Below the pieces are notes generated by a model. It was not told the DNA's origin, made no database searches, and saw only the letters and a program-made list of their open reading frames with translations. A stretch of 44,165 nucleotides of DNA from a virus. Below are positions 29,176 through 37,245 of the stretch, in pieces (positions within the stretch are counted from its first letter, which is position 1; every line of letters starts with the position of its first letter). The DNA lies in IMG/VR virus record IMGVR_UViG_3300009172_001397, positions 1 to 44,165 of that record; one strand, 5' to 3'. The translations under genes and the position numbers were made by a program.

Positions 29176-31421
29176 TGAGTTATAAACTAAACAAAACAGA
29201 CGGATCATTACTAGTAGAATTAGTTGATGGACAGATTGATACTACATCGTCGGATATTACACTAATTGGACGAAACTATGTAGGCTTTGGCGAGCTTATT
29301 AACGAAAATCTTATTAAACTTTTAGAAAACTTCAGCGGTACAGCAACTCCGGGCACACCTATTACAGGTCAGCTTTGGTTTGATACTAGTGAAAATAGAC
29401 TTAAAGTTTACGATGGATCAACGTTTAAAGCAAACGGTCCAATAATCAGTGCTACACAACCACAAATGGTAGCAGGTGATCTTTGGATCAACAACAATGA
29501 TAATCAACTTTACTTCTTTGACGGAAGTGATCTTGTACTAGTAGGTCCTCCATATACTGCCGAACAAGGCAAAAGTGGATTTGAAACATTAAGAATTACT
29601 GATACAAGAAGTTTAGGATACACTGTTATTAAGTGGTCTGTAGGTAATGACGTATTTGCATATATTAGTAATAATCAATTTACACCAAGAACACAAGATG
29701 TTGACTTACTTCCAGGGCTAGTAGGCAATGTATTAAAAGGTATTAATATTGTTGATAAAGATAACTTTAGAATTTACGGGGTGTCTGATTCTGCAACATC
29801 ATTAATTACTTCAGAAGTTGATTCTGGTACAGGATTACTAAAACGAAAAACAGCATCACAGTTTTTACCTTCAGATGCAGAAGGCACAACTACTGGTATT
29901 TTAAATGTTCAAACAAAAGGTGGATTAACTATTGGTGACACTAGTCAAGCAGGCTTGTCAATATCAGGTAGTTACCTTAATTTATCTAGTAACCTTGTTA
30001 ACCAAGGATTTAGATTAGTAGCTCAAAACGCAGCTGGGTCATTTGATCCTATACGTCTTGATGCTGTTAACCGTTACATGGGCATTAACGTAACTGTTGA
30101 CGAACCAACAGCTACACTAGATGTATTTGGTGATTTAAGAGTTAGGGGCGATATAACTATTGAAGGCAGTAATGCTACTTTAGAAACTTCAACACTAACT
30201 GTTGACGATTATAACATTGAAATGGGCCATGCAAATACTACATTAACACTCTCTGGAGCAATTGACAGCTCGTTTGCTGACACACTTGCTGTAGGTGATA
30301 TTGTAACGCAAACACATACAGGCGGTACAGTACTAGCAACAGGTACATTTAAAGAATACATAGCAGACACTACTGGAAATGTATATAAACTGGTTATTGA
30401 ACCAACAAATAACAGTTACCTTGCAGGGTCTGATGCACTAACAATAACTGGTAAAGGAGCGATACTACAATCAGATAGTACAGCTATAGCACCTAGTGCG
30501 GTAGTTCAGCGTTCAGATGCAACAGCAACCGGCGCAGGAATTACAATTAAAGGAGCTCCTAGCAGTACTAATGCTAATGATAAGACTCTTAAATGGTCAA
30601 ATGCTTCACCTAGTACTTACTTTGAATTTAGTGATAGTCTTTCTATACCAACAGGCGATACTTACAAAATTAACGGAACAGATGTAGTTACAGCAACTAC
30701 ACTCGGTACGGGCATTACAACAGCAGCAAGTTTAGCTAATGTTGGTATTTTAGACACTGTGAGAGTAAGACAAAGTAGTGCTATACCAGGACCTGGACTA
30801 ACAATTACATATGACGAAGGTACAAACCCTGCTACACCAACAATAACTACTTCCACAGCAGGCTTAAAAATTGTAAGTGCAGCATCAGTTGACTTTAATA
30901 ATACAAAAATTAAGAATGTAACTACGCCAGTTAGTGCTAGATATGTTGTAGATAATCCTAGCTTTACTGAAGACACAACTGATCACGTAGTAACTAAGGG
31001 GTATGTAGATACAGAATTAGCATTTGCACCAGTAATGATGCAAATTGATGTTACAGGATTACCAACATCAAATTATGGTAGTGTAGATGCTGAAATTCAA
31101 GCAATGCTTACATTTTATCAACCACCTACAGCAAAAACAGCTAATGCAGTAGCAAATATTATTACAACATTATACGGCGGTACTGTTACAGGTATTGACG
31201 TTGCAGGTTCTGCAACTAAAGCAACTATTGCAGTAGACTTTACTAACATAGGGGGAGCAGATGGAGGGCAAAATCCACAAGCTCTATTAGAAGATATTAA
31301 CTTTACAGCGGCGACAGGTACCGTAGCGTTAACAGTGACACGTAAAAAGCAAGTTTGGAAAATAACAAACCCAGGCAGTGGCAATGTTTGGACTAAACAG
31401 TCAGAGGCTGTTTGGTCGTAA
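29175..31421 (+). CDS. Tail fibre-like protein, second paralogue
   Basis: A 748-residue paralogue of its neighbours. Residues 1-130 repeat the shared module: LIGRNYVGFGELINENLIKLLENF, GQLWFDTSENRLKVYDGS, GDLWINNNDNQLYFFDGSDLVLVGPPY. The second shared part (about 150-230) contains AYISNNQFTPR. After that the sequence diverges into beta-rich repeats (about 310-345: ATLDVFGDLRVRGDITIEGSNATLE) and a C-terminal region with VVTKGYVDTELAFAPV and a final VWKITNPGSGNVWTKQSE. No collar domain is visible, unlike the first paralogue. Probably a baseplate-attached fibre segment (inference). Its start overlaps the stop of the previous gene. Confidence 0.8.
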   Translation: MSYKLNKTDGSLLVELVDGQIDTTSSDITLIGRNYVGFGELINENLIKLLENFSGTATPGTPITGQLWFDTSENRLKVYDGSTFKANGPIISATQPQMVAGDLWINNNDNQLYFFDGSDLVLVGPPYTAEQGKSGFETLRITDTRSLGYTVIKWSVGNDVFAYISNNQFTPRTQDVDLLPGLVGNVLKGINIVDKDNFRIYGVSDSATSLITSEVDSGTGLLKRKTASQFLPSDAEGTTTGILNVQTKGGLTIGDTSQAGLSISGSYLNLSSNLVNQGFRLVAQNAAGSFDPIRLDAVNRYMGINVTVDEPTATLDVFGDLRVRGDITIEGSNATLETSTLTVDDYNIEMGHANTTLTLSGAIDSSFADTLAVGDIVTQTHTGGTVLATGTFKEYIADTTGNVYKLVIEPTNNSYLAGSDALTITGKGAILQSDSTAIAPSAVVQRSDATATGAGITIKGAPSSTNANDKTLKWSNASPSTYFEFSDSLSIPTGDTYKINGTDVVTATTLGTGITTAASLANVGILDTVRVRQSSAIPGPGLTITYDEGTNPATPTITTSTAGLKIVSAASVDFNNTKIKNVTTPVSARYVVDNPSFTEDTTDHVVTKGYVDTELAFAPVMMQIDVTGLPTSNYGSVDAEIQAMLTFYQPPTAKTANAVANIITTLYGGTVTGIDVAGSATKATIAVDFTNIGGADGGQNPQALLEDINFTAATGTVALTVTRKKQVWKITNPGSGNVWTKQSEAVWS

Positions 31422-31424
31422 TAC

Positions 31425-31432
31425 GATAAATA
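31425..31432 (+). promoter_or_regulatory. T4-type late promoter before the third fibre gene
   Basis: GATAAATA followed by CATATACC in the 40-bp gap between the second and third fibre paralogues, 29 bp before the ATG at 31462. It matches 7 of 8 bases of the late consensus. Confidence 0.78.
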
Positions 31433-31461
31433 CATATACCGCACATAGGGAATGAGAAATA

Positions 31462-34056
31462 ATGGCATACACTATTGAAAAAACAAATAATACGATTCTA
31501 ACAATAATAGAAGACGGTACCATTGATAATACTACTGATTTAAAATTAGTCGGTAAGAACTATTCAGGGTACGGTGAAATACAAAATGAAAATTTTGTTT
31601 CATTGTTAGAAAACTTTGCATCAGCAAATCAACCACCTAGACCAGTAGCTGGGCAACTTTGGTTTGACACAGACGATGAAGGAATTAGCAGGCTAAAAGT
31701 CTATGACGGAAATGCAAATAAATTTTTCAATCCTTTAGCAAATTTAAGAATTGGTGTTCTACCAGGAAGCCCAAGCGCATCAAATGTAAGTAAAGGCGAT
31801 TTATGGTATGACGATGTACAACAGCAGTTACATGTTTATAATGGATCAGCATTTGTACTAGTTGGGCCAAAACAAGCAAGTGCAAATCAAACAGAATGGG
31901 TAGAAACACTAGTTTATGATAACTTATTATCCCCAAGCGATACAACAGCTGAATTAAAAGCACCACACGAACACTATGTATTAAAAGGTGTAGTTAATAA
32001 CAAAGTAATGTTTATTGCTTCTAAAGATGCATTTACATTAGACAACAGCAACACTATAGTAGGGTTTAACTACATACATCAAGGTATTACACTAGTTGAT
32101 TCTAATGATTCGACAGGTGTACAAAATGGTGTAGAACGATTCCACGGTACATCATCTAACACAGATAGACTAGGCGGCACTAATGCTGTAGAATTTGTAC
32201 AACGTGCAACAGCAGTATTTACTGACAGAGTTGACATTGCTGATGCAGACGGTTTACGTATTGGTGGATCAAATGAATTTACATTAAATACTTCAGGCGG
32301 CAACGCACAAGTTACACACGTTACCAACGGCGGCTTAATTAAATTAATAGCATATGACGGAACAGGTACGCAAAAAACACCACTTATTATTGACCCATCA
32401 AGTACACCAGCAAGTGCAAGACCAGATGGCGATGGTGTTTATAATTTAGGTACTTCAGGAAATAGATGGAATACTGTACATGCTATAAACTTTACAGGTA
32501 CAAGTGAAAAATCAGATTTATTAAAAGTTGGTGTAGACTATAGAAGTGCATCAACAGCAGCCACAGCAAACACAATAGTAGCTAGAGATTCTAGTGCTGA
32601 TGTATATGCAAACTATTTTAGAGGCACAGCTACAAACGCAGATTTAGCTGTAAATGCTACTAATGTTGCAGTAGACGGTGTAAGCTATGCAACAGGCTCT
32701 GCAAGTGCTACAGCAAGCTCTGTAGCGGTTAGAGACGCCAGTGGCAACCTAACAGCAAATCAATTTAACGGTATTGCTACTAGAGCAGCAACACTACAAG
32801 TTGGTAGTGAAAACAGATCATCAAGTGTTACAGCCGTAGCAGACACAGTAGCAGTTAGAGATAATGCAGGTAGCCTTATTGCTTCAACATTTTATGGCGC
32901 ACTTTCAGGCACAGCTGCTCTTGCAACTAAATGGGCCGCTGGAGTTACACTTAACTTTACAGGTGATGCAACAGGTTCAACAGTAATTACAGGCGACGAT
33001 GGCACATTAAATGTTGCACTAACATCAGCGTCTAACTCTATTGCACTAGGAACAGATACAACAGGAAACTACGTTGAACGTATTGTACGTGACACGGGCG
33101 AAACATACGTAAATGTTACAGTTAACAACTCAATAAATCCATCTTCGTACCCAGATCCAGCAGAAGGTGCAACTATTAAATTAGGTGTAAATGCTGCTTC
33201 AGCTAACACAGCCAGCTATCTAGTTGCTAGAGATAGCTCCGGAGACTTTGCAGGTAATGTAGTAACAGCAACTAAGTTTGTTGGAGATATGAACGAAGCA
33301 AACACAACAAAAGATGGGTTCTTTGATAACTTAACTGTTGGCGGTACGCTTGTTGCAAGTACACTTAACTTAGCAGGTGCATCAGGCACATTGGCAATAG
33401 CACAAGGTGGTACAGCTGGAACTACAGCTGCAGCAGCAAGAACTAATTTAGATGTTTATGCTAAATCAGAAACATATTCACAAAGTGAAATTGATAGTGC
33501 CATTTCATCAGGTGTTGGAGGTGTAAGTACAACTTCAATAACTAACGGTAGTAGTAATGTAAGCGTTACTACATCTGGAGGAAATACTGTAGTAACAAGA
33601 GCTGGTGCAACTCATGCATCATTTACAGCAAATGGACTTGAATTAAGCGTAGGTACATTTGTAGGTAATTTAACAGGTAATGCTGTAACTGCAAACTACG
33701 CTGACTTGGCAGAAAAATATACTACTAATGAAATTCATCCAACTGGCACAATAATGGCAATTGGCGCACAAGCAAGTTTTGAATCAGAACGCTGTGTAAC
33801 TGGAGCAATACCAATGGGTGTTATATCCGCAAACCCAGCATTTTTAATGAACGCAGAAGCTGACGGGCAAGCACTAGCACTTAAAGGACGAGTTCCTGTG
33901 CTTATAAAGGGCTCTGTAAGCAAAGGACAAGCGGTTTACGTGCATGATAACGGTTATGCTAGTACTGAGTACACCGGACAGCAAATAGTCGGTGTAGCGT
34001 TAGTATCAAGCGAACATACAGGTATTAAACTAGTAGAATGTATGTTAAAACTATAA
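31462..34056 (+). CDS. Tail fibre-like protein, third paralogue, with self-cleavage-type C-terminal domain
   Basis: An 864-residue protein with the shared N-terminal module (KLVGKNYSGYGEIQNENFVSLLENF, GQLWFDTDDEGISRLKVYDG, GDLWYDDVQQQLHVYNGSAFVLVGPK). The middle contains repeated SADVYANYFRGTATNADLA / SGNLTANQFNGIATRAATL / AGSLIASTFYGALSGTAALA segments with a period of about 45-60 residues, typical of trimeric fibres. From residue about 746, YADLAEKYTTNE, IMAIGAQASF, GVISANPAFLMN and KGRVPVLIKGSVSKGQAVYV resemble the C-terminal domain found at the ends of many marine phage fibres, sometimes listed as an autoproteolytic (peptidase G2-like) domain. I cannot identify catalytic residues with confidence. 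It is the last gene of the plus-strand operon and ends 21 bases before the terminator. Confidence 0.83.
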   Translation: MAYTIEKTNNTILTIIEDGTIDNTTDLKLVGKNYSGYGEIQNENFVSLLENFASANQPPRPVAGQLWFDTDDEGISRLKVYDGNANKFFNPLANLRIGVLPGSPSASNVSKGDLWYDDVQQQLHVYNGSAFVLVGPKQASANQTEWVETLVYDNLLSPSDTTAELKAPHEHYVLKGVVNNKVMFIASKDAFTLDNSNTIVGFNYIHQGITLVDSNDSTGVQNGVERFHGTSSNTDRLGGTNAVEFVQRATAVFTDRVDIADADGLRIGGSNEFTLNTSGGNAQVTHVTNGGLIKLIAYDGTGTQKTPLIIDPSSTPASARPDGDGVYNLGTSGNRWNTVHAINFTGTSEKSDLLKVGVDYRSASTAATANTIVARDSSADVYANYFRGTATNADLAVNATNVAVDGVSYATGSASATASSVAVRDASGNLTANQFNGIATRAATLQVGSENRSSSVTAVADTVAVRDNAGSLIASTFYGALSGTAALATKWAAGVTLNFTGDATGSTVITGDDGTLNVALTSASNSIALGTDTTGNYVERIVRDTGETYVNVTVNNSINPSSYPDPAEGATIKLGVNAASANTASYLVARDSSGDFAGNVVTATKFVGDMNEANTTKDGFFDNLTVGGTLVASTLNLAGASGTLAIAQGGTAGTTAAAARTNLDVYAKSETYSQSEIDSAISSGVGGVSTTSITNGSSNVSVTTSGGNTVVTRAGATHASFTANGLELSVGTFVGNLTGNAVTANYADLAEKYTTNEIHPTGTIMAIGAQASFESERCVTGAIPMGVISANPAFLMNAEADGQALALKGRVPVLIKGSVSKGQAVYVHDNGYASTEYTGQQIVGVALVSSEHTGIKLVECMLKL

Positions 34057-34077
34057 TAACTACTAAAATTTAGTCAT

Positions 34078-34109
34078 AAAAAAAGCACCAAATACGGTGC
34101 TTTTTTTTT
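34078..34109. terminator. Bidirectional rho-independent terminator
   Basis: GCACC (34085-34089) and GGTGC (34096-34100) form a stem around a 6-nt AAATAC loop. A run of seven A precedes it and nine T follow, so both strands read as hairpin plus U-tract. It lies between the convergent stops at 34056 and 34125 and would end both operons. Confidence 0.93.
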
Positions 34110-34124
34110 GGATGTTATTAACTG

Positions 34125-35648
34125 TTAGTGTAAGTTAACCCAAGCACCGCCTGCGCGACCTTGGAATTTATCATCAGTTGAGTTATATATAACTAGTCCG
34201 TTTACTACACCTGCTAACGCATTACGTTGTGTAGTAGTATAACTACCAAATTGTACTGGAACCCCAAATTTAGCACTTGCGCTATCAACTGTCATAAAGT
34301 TATTAAAGTTTGCAGCATTATCAAAAGCGCCTGCTGTTTCTAAACTAGCAGTAAACTCAGCAACTCTTAGACTTGCTGATACTCCGTTATATGTTAGTAA
34401 ATTGTTAGGACCAAACCCTAAATGTCCAGCATTTGTAGTTAAAGTTTTTGATATGTCTAATTCACCAGTTAACGTAACTATTCCACCATCAGCATCTAGA
34501 ATTTCAATACTTTTTACTTCTAACACATCTGTGGAAACTTTACCAGTTCCACTAGCACCGTTGCCTGGAGTAATTACTACAGTTTGGCCACCAGGACCAG
34601 TTGTATTTGTACTACCAACTCTTAATTCTTGATCAATTGCCACATCAGATGATGTTCGTAAAGAAGGAGTTATAACAATAGCTGACGAATCAGCACTGTC
34701 AATTAATGTAGTAAACACATTACCTGTAAATGTTCCTGTATGGTCACCAGCTGCATTACCTGTAATATTTTGGTTACCTGTTGCGTTAACACCTGGAAGA
34801 GTAATATCAGCAATACCATCAAATGATACCCCGCCAATCAATCTTGCTGTTGCAAGTTTAGTAGCAGTTGCAGCATTACCTGTTGTATCGTTAGCAAGTG
34901 TGCCACTAATTACTGTTGCTGGAATTAAATTATTTACAGCATCTACTAGTAATGTACTATCGTCTCCAAACACACTACCTTCAATGTCACCATCAATAGC
35001 TGCACCAGCTACTTGATATCCTGCACTTGCATGGTTACCCCATCCAAATGCTGTGTTCCAATTTGCACTTCCTGCATTTGTAATTCTTGCATCTGCTCTT
35101 GCGTCTGTGTAATATAAATTTGTACCTTCACTTAATTCAGTAGTAGTATTATTTGTTAACACTACTTTATTGTTAACGCCATCTACAAGTAATGAACTAT
35201 CATCGCCAAATACACTACCTTCTACGTCACCGTCAAGTCTTACTGCGTGTATATTATTCCACTTTAATGTACTTGAACCTAAGTCGTATGTAGCGTCTGC
35301 GTTTGGAGTTATACTGCTGTCAACTTTAGCTGAAATAGTAAGAGTGTCATCTGCTGCATCGCCAATGTCAATATTGCCGCCTGCTGTGATGTTTCCTGAT
35401 GCTTGAATGTCACCAGTAATATTAATATTACCAGTTCCTGTAATATTGTTACCACCTAGTGTTAAGTTTCCGCTTAGTGAAACAGCACCTAATTCTGATA
35501 GTGTTTTTGGGCCAATTTCAATACCGCCAACAGTGGTATTATCGCCTATATATAGTTTATCGGTATTTGTAATATAGACTAGCTCGCCTTCAGCAAATGT
35601 TACTGCTGTGCGCTCTGACTCAATACCTCGTCTGATCTGTAAAGCCAT
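34125..35648 (-). CDS. Tail fibre-like protein on the minus strand, 507 aa
   Basis: The N-terminus (MALQIRRGIESERTAVTFAEGELVYITNTDKLYIGDNTT) is a common virion-attachment or tropism-type start in marine phage fibres. It is unlike the module shared by the three plus-strand fibres. The body is Gly/Asn/Thr-rich with repeated LTLGGNNITGTGNINITGDIQ and DLGSSTLKWNNIHAV patterns. It includes two copies of DG-x-[IV]EGSVFGDDS-x-LLVD-x-VNN about 80 residues apart. The end (FGSYTTTQRNALAGVVNGLVIYNS, then DKFQGRAGGAWVNLH) is a frequent terminal fibre motif. It is read from the late promoter at 35678 and has AGGAG before the ATG. It probably acts in host recognition; trimerisation is inferred from repeats. 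Confidence 0.82.
   Translation of the reverse strand: MALQIRRGIESERTAVTFAEGELVYITNTDKLYIGDNTTVGGIEIGPKTLSELGAVSLSGNLTLGGNNITGTGNINITGDIQASGNITAGGNIDIGDAADDTLTISAKVDSSITPNADATYDLGSSTLKWNNIHAVRLDGDVEGSVFGDDSSLLVDGVNNKVVLTNNTTTELSEGTNLYYTDARADARITNAGSANWNTAFGWGNHASAGYQVAGAAIDGDIEGSVFGDDSTLLVDAVNNLIPATVISGTLANDTTGNAATATKLATARLIGGVSFDGIADITLPGVNATGNQNITGNAAGDHTGTFTGNVFTTLIDSADSSAIVITPSLRTSSDVAIDQELRVGSTNTTGPGGQTVVITPGNGASGTGKVSTDVLEVKSIEILDADGGIVTLTGELDISKTLTTNAGHLGFGPNNLLTYNGVSASLRVAEFTASLETAGAFDNAANFNNFMTVDSASAKFGVPVQFGSYTTTQRNALAGVVNGLVIYNSTDDKFQGRAGGAWVNLH
34940..35236 (-). repeat. Internal duplication in the minus-strand fibre gene
   Basis: Two diverged copies of a 57-bp unit at 34940-34996 and 35180-35236, exactly 240 bp apart, encode EGSVFGDDSTLLVDAVNN and EGSVFGDDSSLLVDGVNN. 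The frame is preserved, giving an 80-residue period in the protein. Confidence 0.8.
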
Positions 35649-35677
35649 TAGTTAACTCCTAAATAGTTTGTTACTAG

Positions 35678-35685
35678 TATTTATG
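35678..35685 (-). promoter_or_regulatory. T4-type late promoter for the minus-strand fibre gene
   Basis: CATAAATA followed by CTAGTAAC on the minus strand, 29 bp before the ATG at 35648, matches 7 of 8 late consensus bases. Only the fibre gene lies between it and the terminator. Confidence 0.8.
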
Positions 35686-35703
35686 CTTTTAGTCTAGAAA
35701 CAA

Positions 35704-36033
35704 TTATTTTCCTAATTTGAGAAAACGCTTGGTACGCCTAGTAATATCCTTCTTTACTCGCTCAGTATCTAATCGAAAGTCTACAGTTTGTATCTGATCC
35801 TGATATTCGTCAAATAGTTCATCTAAGCTGTCTTGAACATCCGAAACTTCTTGGTTCTTAGGACTGCGTAGATCAATATCCCACACTTTACCATCGTTAA
35901 AGGTAACTCTGATAGAATGTAGGTACTCTAAAGGTACTACATTCATATCAATCTCGTCAAAAACTTCTGGCCAGTGAGTTATTACTTCGGGAGGTAATTT
36001 ATTACTCTTCTTACTTTTAGGTTTCTTTGGCAC
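35704..36033 (-). CDS. Conserved small phage protein, 109 aa, function unknown
   Basis: I recognise the type from marine T4-like phages but no function. The N-terminus is Lys/Ser/Pro-rich and strongly basic (MPKKPKSKKSNK). The central part has PPEVITHWPEVFDEIDMNVVPLEYLHSIRVTFNDGKVWDIDL, which looks like a small alpha/beta domain. The C-terminal part is acidic then basic (KDITRRTKRFLKLGK). There is no signal peptide or membrane segment. It overlaps the upstream gene by 17 bp, so the two are probably translationally coupled. Its location beside virion genes suggests an assembly or virion role (inference). Confidence 0.75.
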   Translation of the reverse strand: MPKKPKSKKSNKLPPEVITHWPEVFDEIDMNVVPLEYLHSIRVTFNDGKVWDIDLRSPKNQEVSDVQDSLDELFDEYQDQIQTVDFRLDTERVKKDITRRTKRFLKLGK

Positions 36034-36631
36034 TGGCTTTGGTCTTCCTTTTGGTAGGGACCAACTCCTCTGCCTGTTCTCTCAGCCTTTTTGCTTCTTT
36101 ATACAAAGCATCTGCTTGTGAACGGTACTGAGTCGCTAGTGTAGTATCATCTAACACTGTCTCGTTTGCTGCTGTAGCGGCTGCTGTTGTTGTAGCGGCT
36201 GTAGGCATTGATTTTACCTCAGCTACTGTTGTTGCTTCAGGACCACTGATAGCTAAATCTGCAACCGTAATGCCTTTTGCATCAGCAATAAGTCTGTTCA
36301 ATTCGTCTAACATTACTGAACTTTTATTGTCTGGAGTCATTTGTATTTCTGATGTTTTCATTTTGTATATTTTACCATACTTGTGAAAACCTTTTAGCAT
36401 ATTCATTCCGTCGGGTAACATTGATCTGTTCATTGCGTCTGCAAGTTCTTCAGCATTTTGCCCTGCATTAGATTCAATTAGTTTCATAAGTGCATCATGA
36501 TGTGCAGCTTCTAGTGACTCTGTAGGAACTACTAAACAGTTCTCAGGCTCTCCAGGTACTACACGATATGCAACAGCAACTTTCTTCCTAGAAGCAACGT
36601 GTCTGCCAACGTGTTTAAGTGATTGTGCCAT
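36017..36631 (-). CDS. Conserved phage protein with Ala/Thr-rich linker, 204 aa, function unknown
   Basis: Function not recognised. Residues 1-110 look folded: KHVGRHVASRKKVAVAYRVVPGEPENCLVV, HHDALMKLIESNAGQNAEELADAMNR, then MLKGFHKYGKIYKM. Residues about 140-160 are a nearly pure Ala/Thr linker. The last 40 residues (QADALYKEAKRLREQAEELVPTKRK) form a predicted helix or short coiled coil with a basic end. The gene lies 3 bases after its upstream neighbour and overlaps its downstream neighbour, so it is the middle member of a three-gene late operon from the promoter at 36943. I recall comparable proteins in cyanophages without a defined role. Confidence 0.75.
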   Translation of the reverse strand: MAQSLKHVGRHVASRKKVAVAYRVVPGEPENCLVVPTESLEAAHHDALMKLIESNAGQNAEELADAMNRSMLPDGMNMLKGFHKYGKIYKMKTSEIQMTPDNKSSVMLDELNRLIADAKGITVADLAISGPEATTVAEVKSMPTAATTTAAATAANETVLDDTTLATQYRSQADALYKEAKRLREQAEELVPTKRKTKASAKET

Positions 36632-36634
36632 AGT

Positions 36635-36919
36635 CTATTCTCCTGCGGGAGCGTCTGCTACGTCCGCTTTTGTTTCCCCACCTTCTGTTTGTACTTGTGA
36701 TGCTTGTACAGCAAGTAGGAAGTTTTCTAATTTGTTATAAGTTTGACCAACTTGCATCATCTCGTTTGGCTTAAAAGCCCCACGCTGACTAGCAACATCA
36801 ATAATAGTTTTTAATGCAGTTAGGTCTTGAACAGTAAGATCCGGCGCTGTAGGCGCTGCTTCTGGAGCCGCTGTTGCTTCTGGTGCTGCTGTTTCGTTTA
36901 CTTTACTTTCTTCTGACAT
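36635..36919 (-). CDS. Small Ala/Pro-rich acidic phage protein, 94 aa, function unknown
   Basis: Residues 1-28 are a disordered Ala/Pro/Glu/Thr segment. Residues about 29-78 form a helical domain (LTVQDLTALKTIIDVASQRGAFKPNEMMQVGQTYNKLENFLLAVQ) that I recall as conserved in T4-like marine phages. The C-terminal tail is acidic. It is the first gene after the late promoter at 36943, with AAGGAG before the ATG. This suggests a late, possibly virion-associated or assembly protein. No enzyme motif is present. Confidence 0.75.
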   Translation of the reverse strand: MSEESKVNETAAPEATAAPEAAPTAPDLTVQDLTALKTIIDVASQRGAFKPNEMMQVGQTYNKLENFLLAVQASQVQTEGGETKADVADAPAGE

Positions 36920-36942
36920 AATTATCTCCTTAATAATAGTAG

Positions 36943-36950
36943 TATTTAAC
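36943..36950 (-). promoter_or_regulatory. T4-type late promoter for the three-gene 94/204/109-aa operon
   Basis: GTTAAATA followed by CTACTATT on the minus strand, 24 bp before the ATG at 36919. It carries the same TAAATAC core as the other late promoters but differs from TATAAATA at the first two positions. Confidence 0.65.
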
Positions 36951-36959
36951 TGTCGTTTG

Positions 36960-37244
36960 TTATTTGTATTTTAAAAGTGGACAAGCTAACATAAAGTATG
37001 CAAGCTCTTTTCCGTCTTCAAATGCAACATTAATCATATTGTTTATTTGATTTTGATCATCTACTTTTAAAACTTTTCCCACGTAAAATCTTCCTTTAAG
37101 ATTTTTTCGTATCCATTTATTTAATGCCTCTTCGACATTGTATGTATAAGGAATGGCAATTGACTCGAAGTGTATTGGCTTAACTCGCGTCTGCCTAATA
37201 TTAAAAACATTTAATGGATTAGGTTCTTTAAGTTTCACCGTCAT
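36960..37244 (-). CDS. Small phage protein of unknown function, 94 aa
   Basis: I do not recognise this protein. The ATG at 37244 is preferred: it comes one base after the stop of the VWA gene (TGATATG), a coupled start. An in-frame ATG at 37262 would add six residues from within the VWA gene. The sequence has a basic, aromatic character: PLNVFNIRQTRVKPIHFESIAIPYTYNVEEALNKWIRKNLKGRFYVGKV, then a beta-rich MINVAFEDGKELAYFMLACPLL end. No membrane segment is evident. Coupling to the VWA gene suggests a related role (inference). Confidence 0.7.
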   Translation of the reverse strand: MTVKLKEPNPLNVFNIRQTRVKPIHFESIAIPYTYNVEEALNKWIRKNLKGRFYVGKVLKVDDQNQINNMINVAFEDGKELAYFMLACPLLKYK

Positions 37245-37245
37245 A

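Noticed and set aside
34125-35648. Diversity-generating retroelement target in the minus-strand fibre
   Set aside because: The fibre N-terminus is tropism-like, but no reverse transcriptase, template repeat or variable C-type lectin end is visible in the window.
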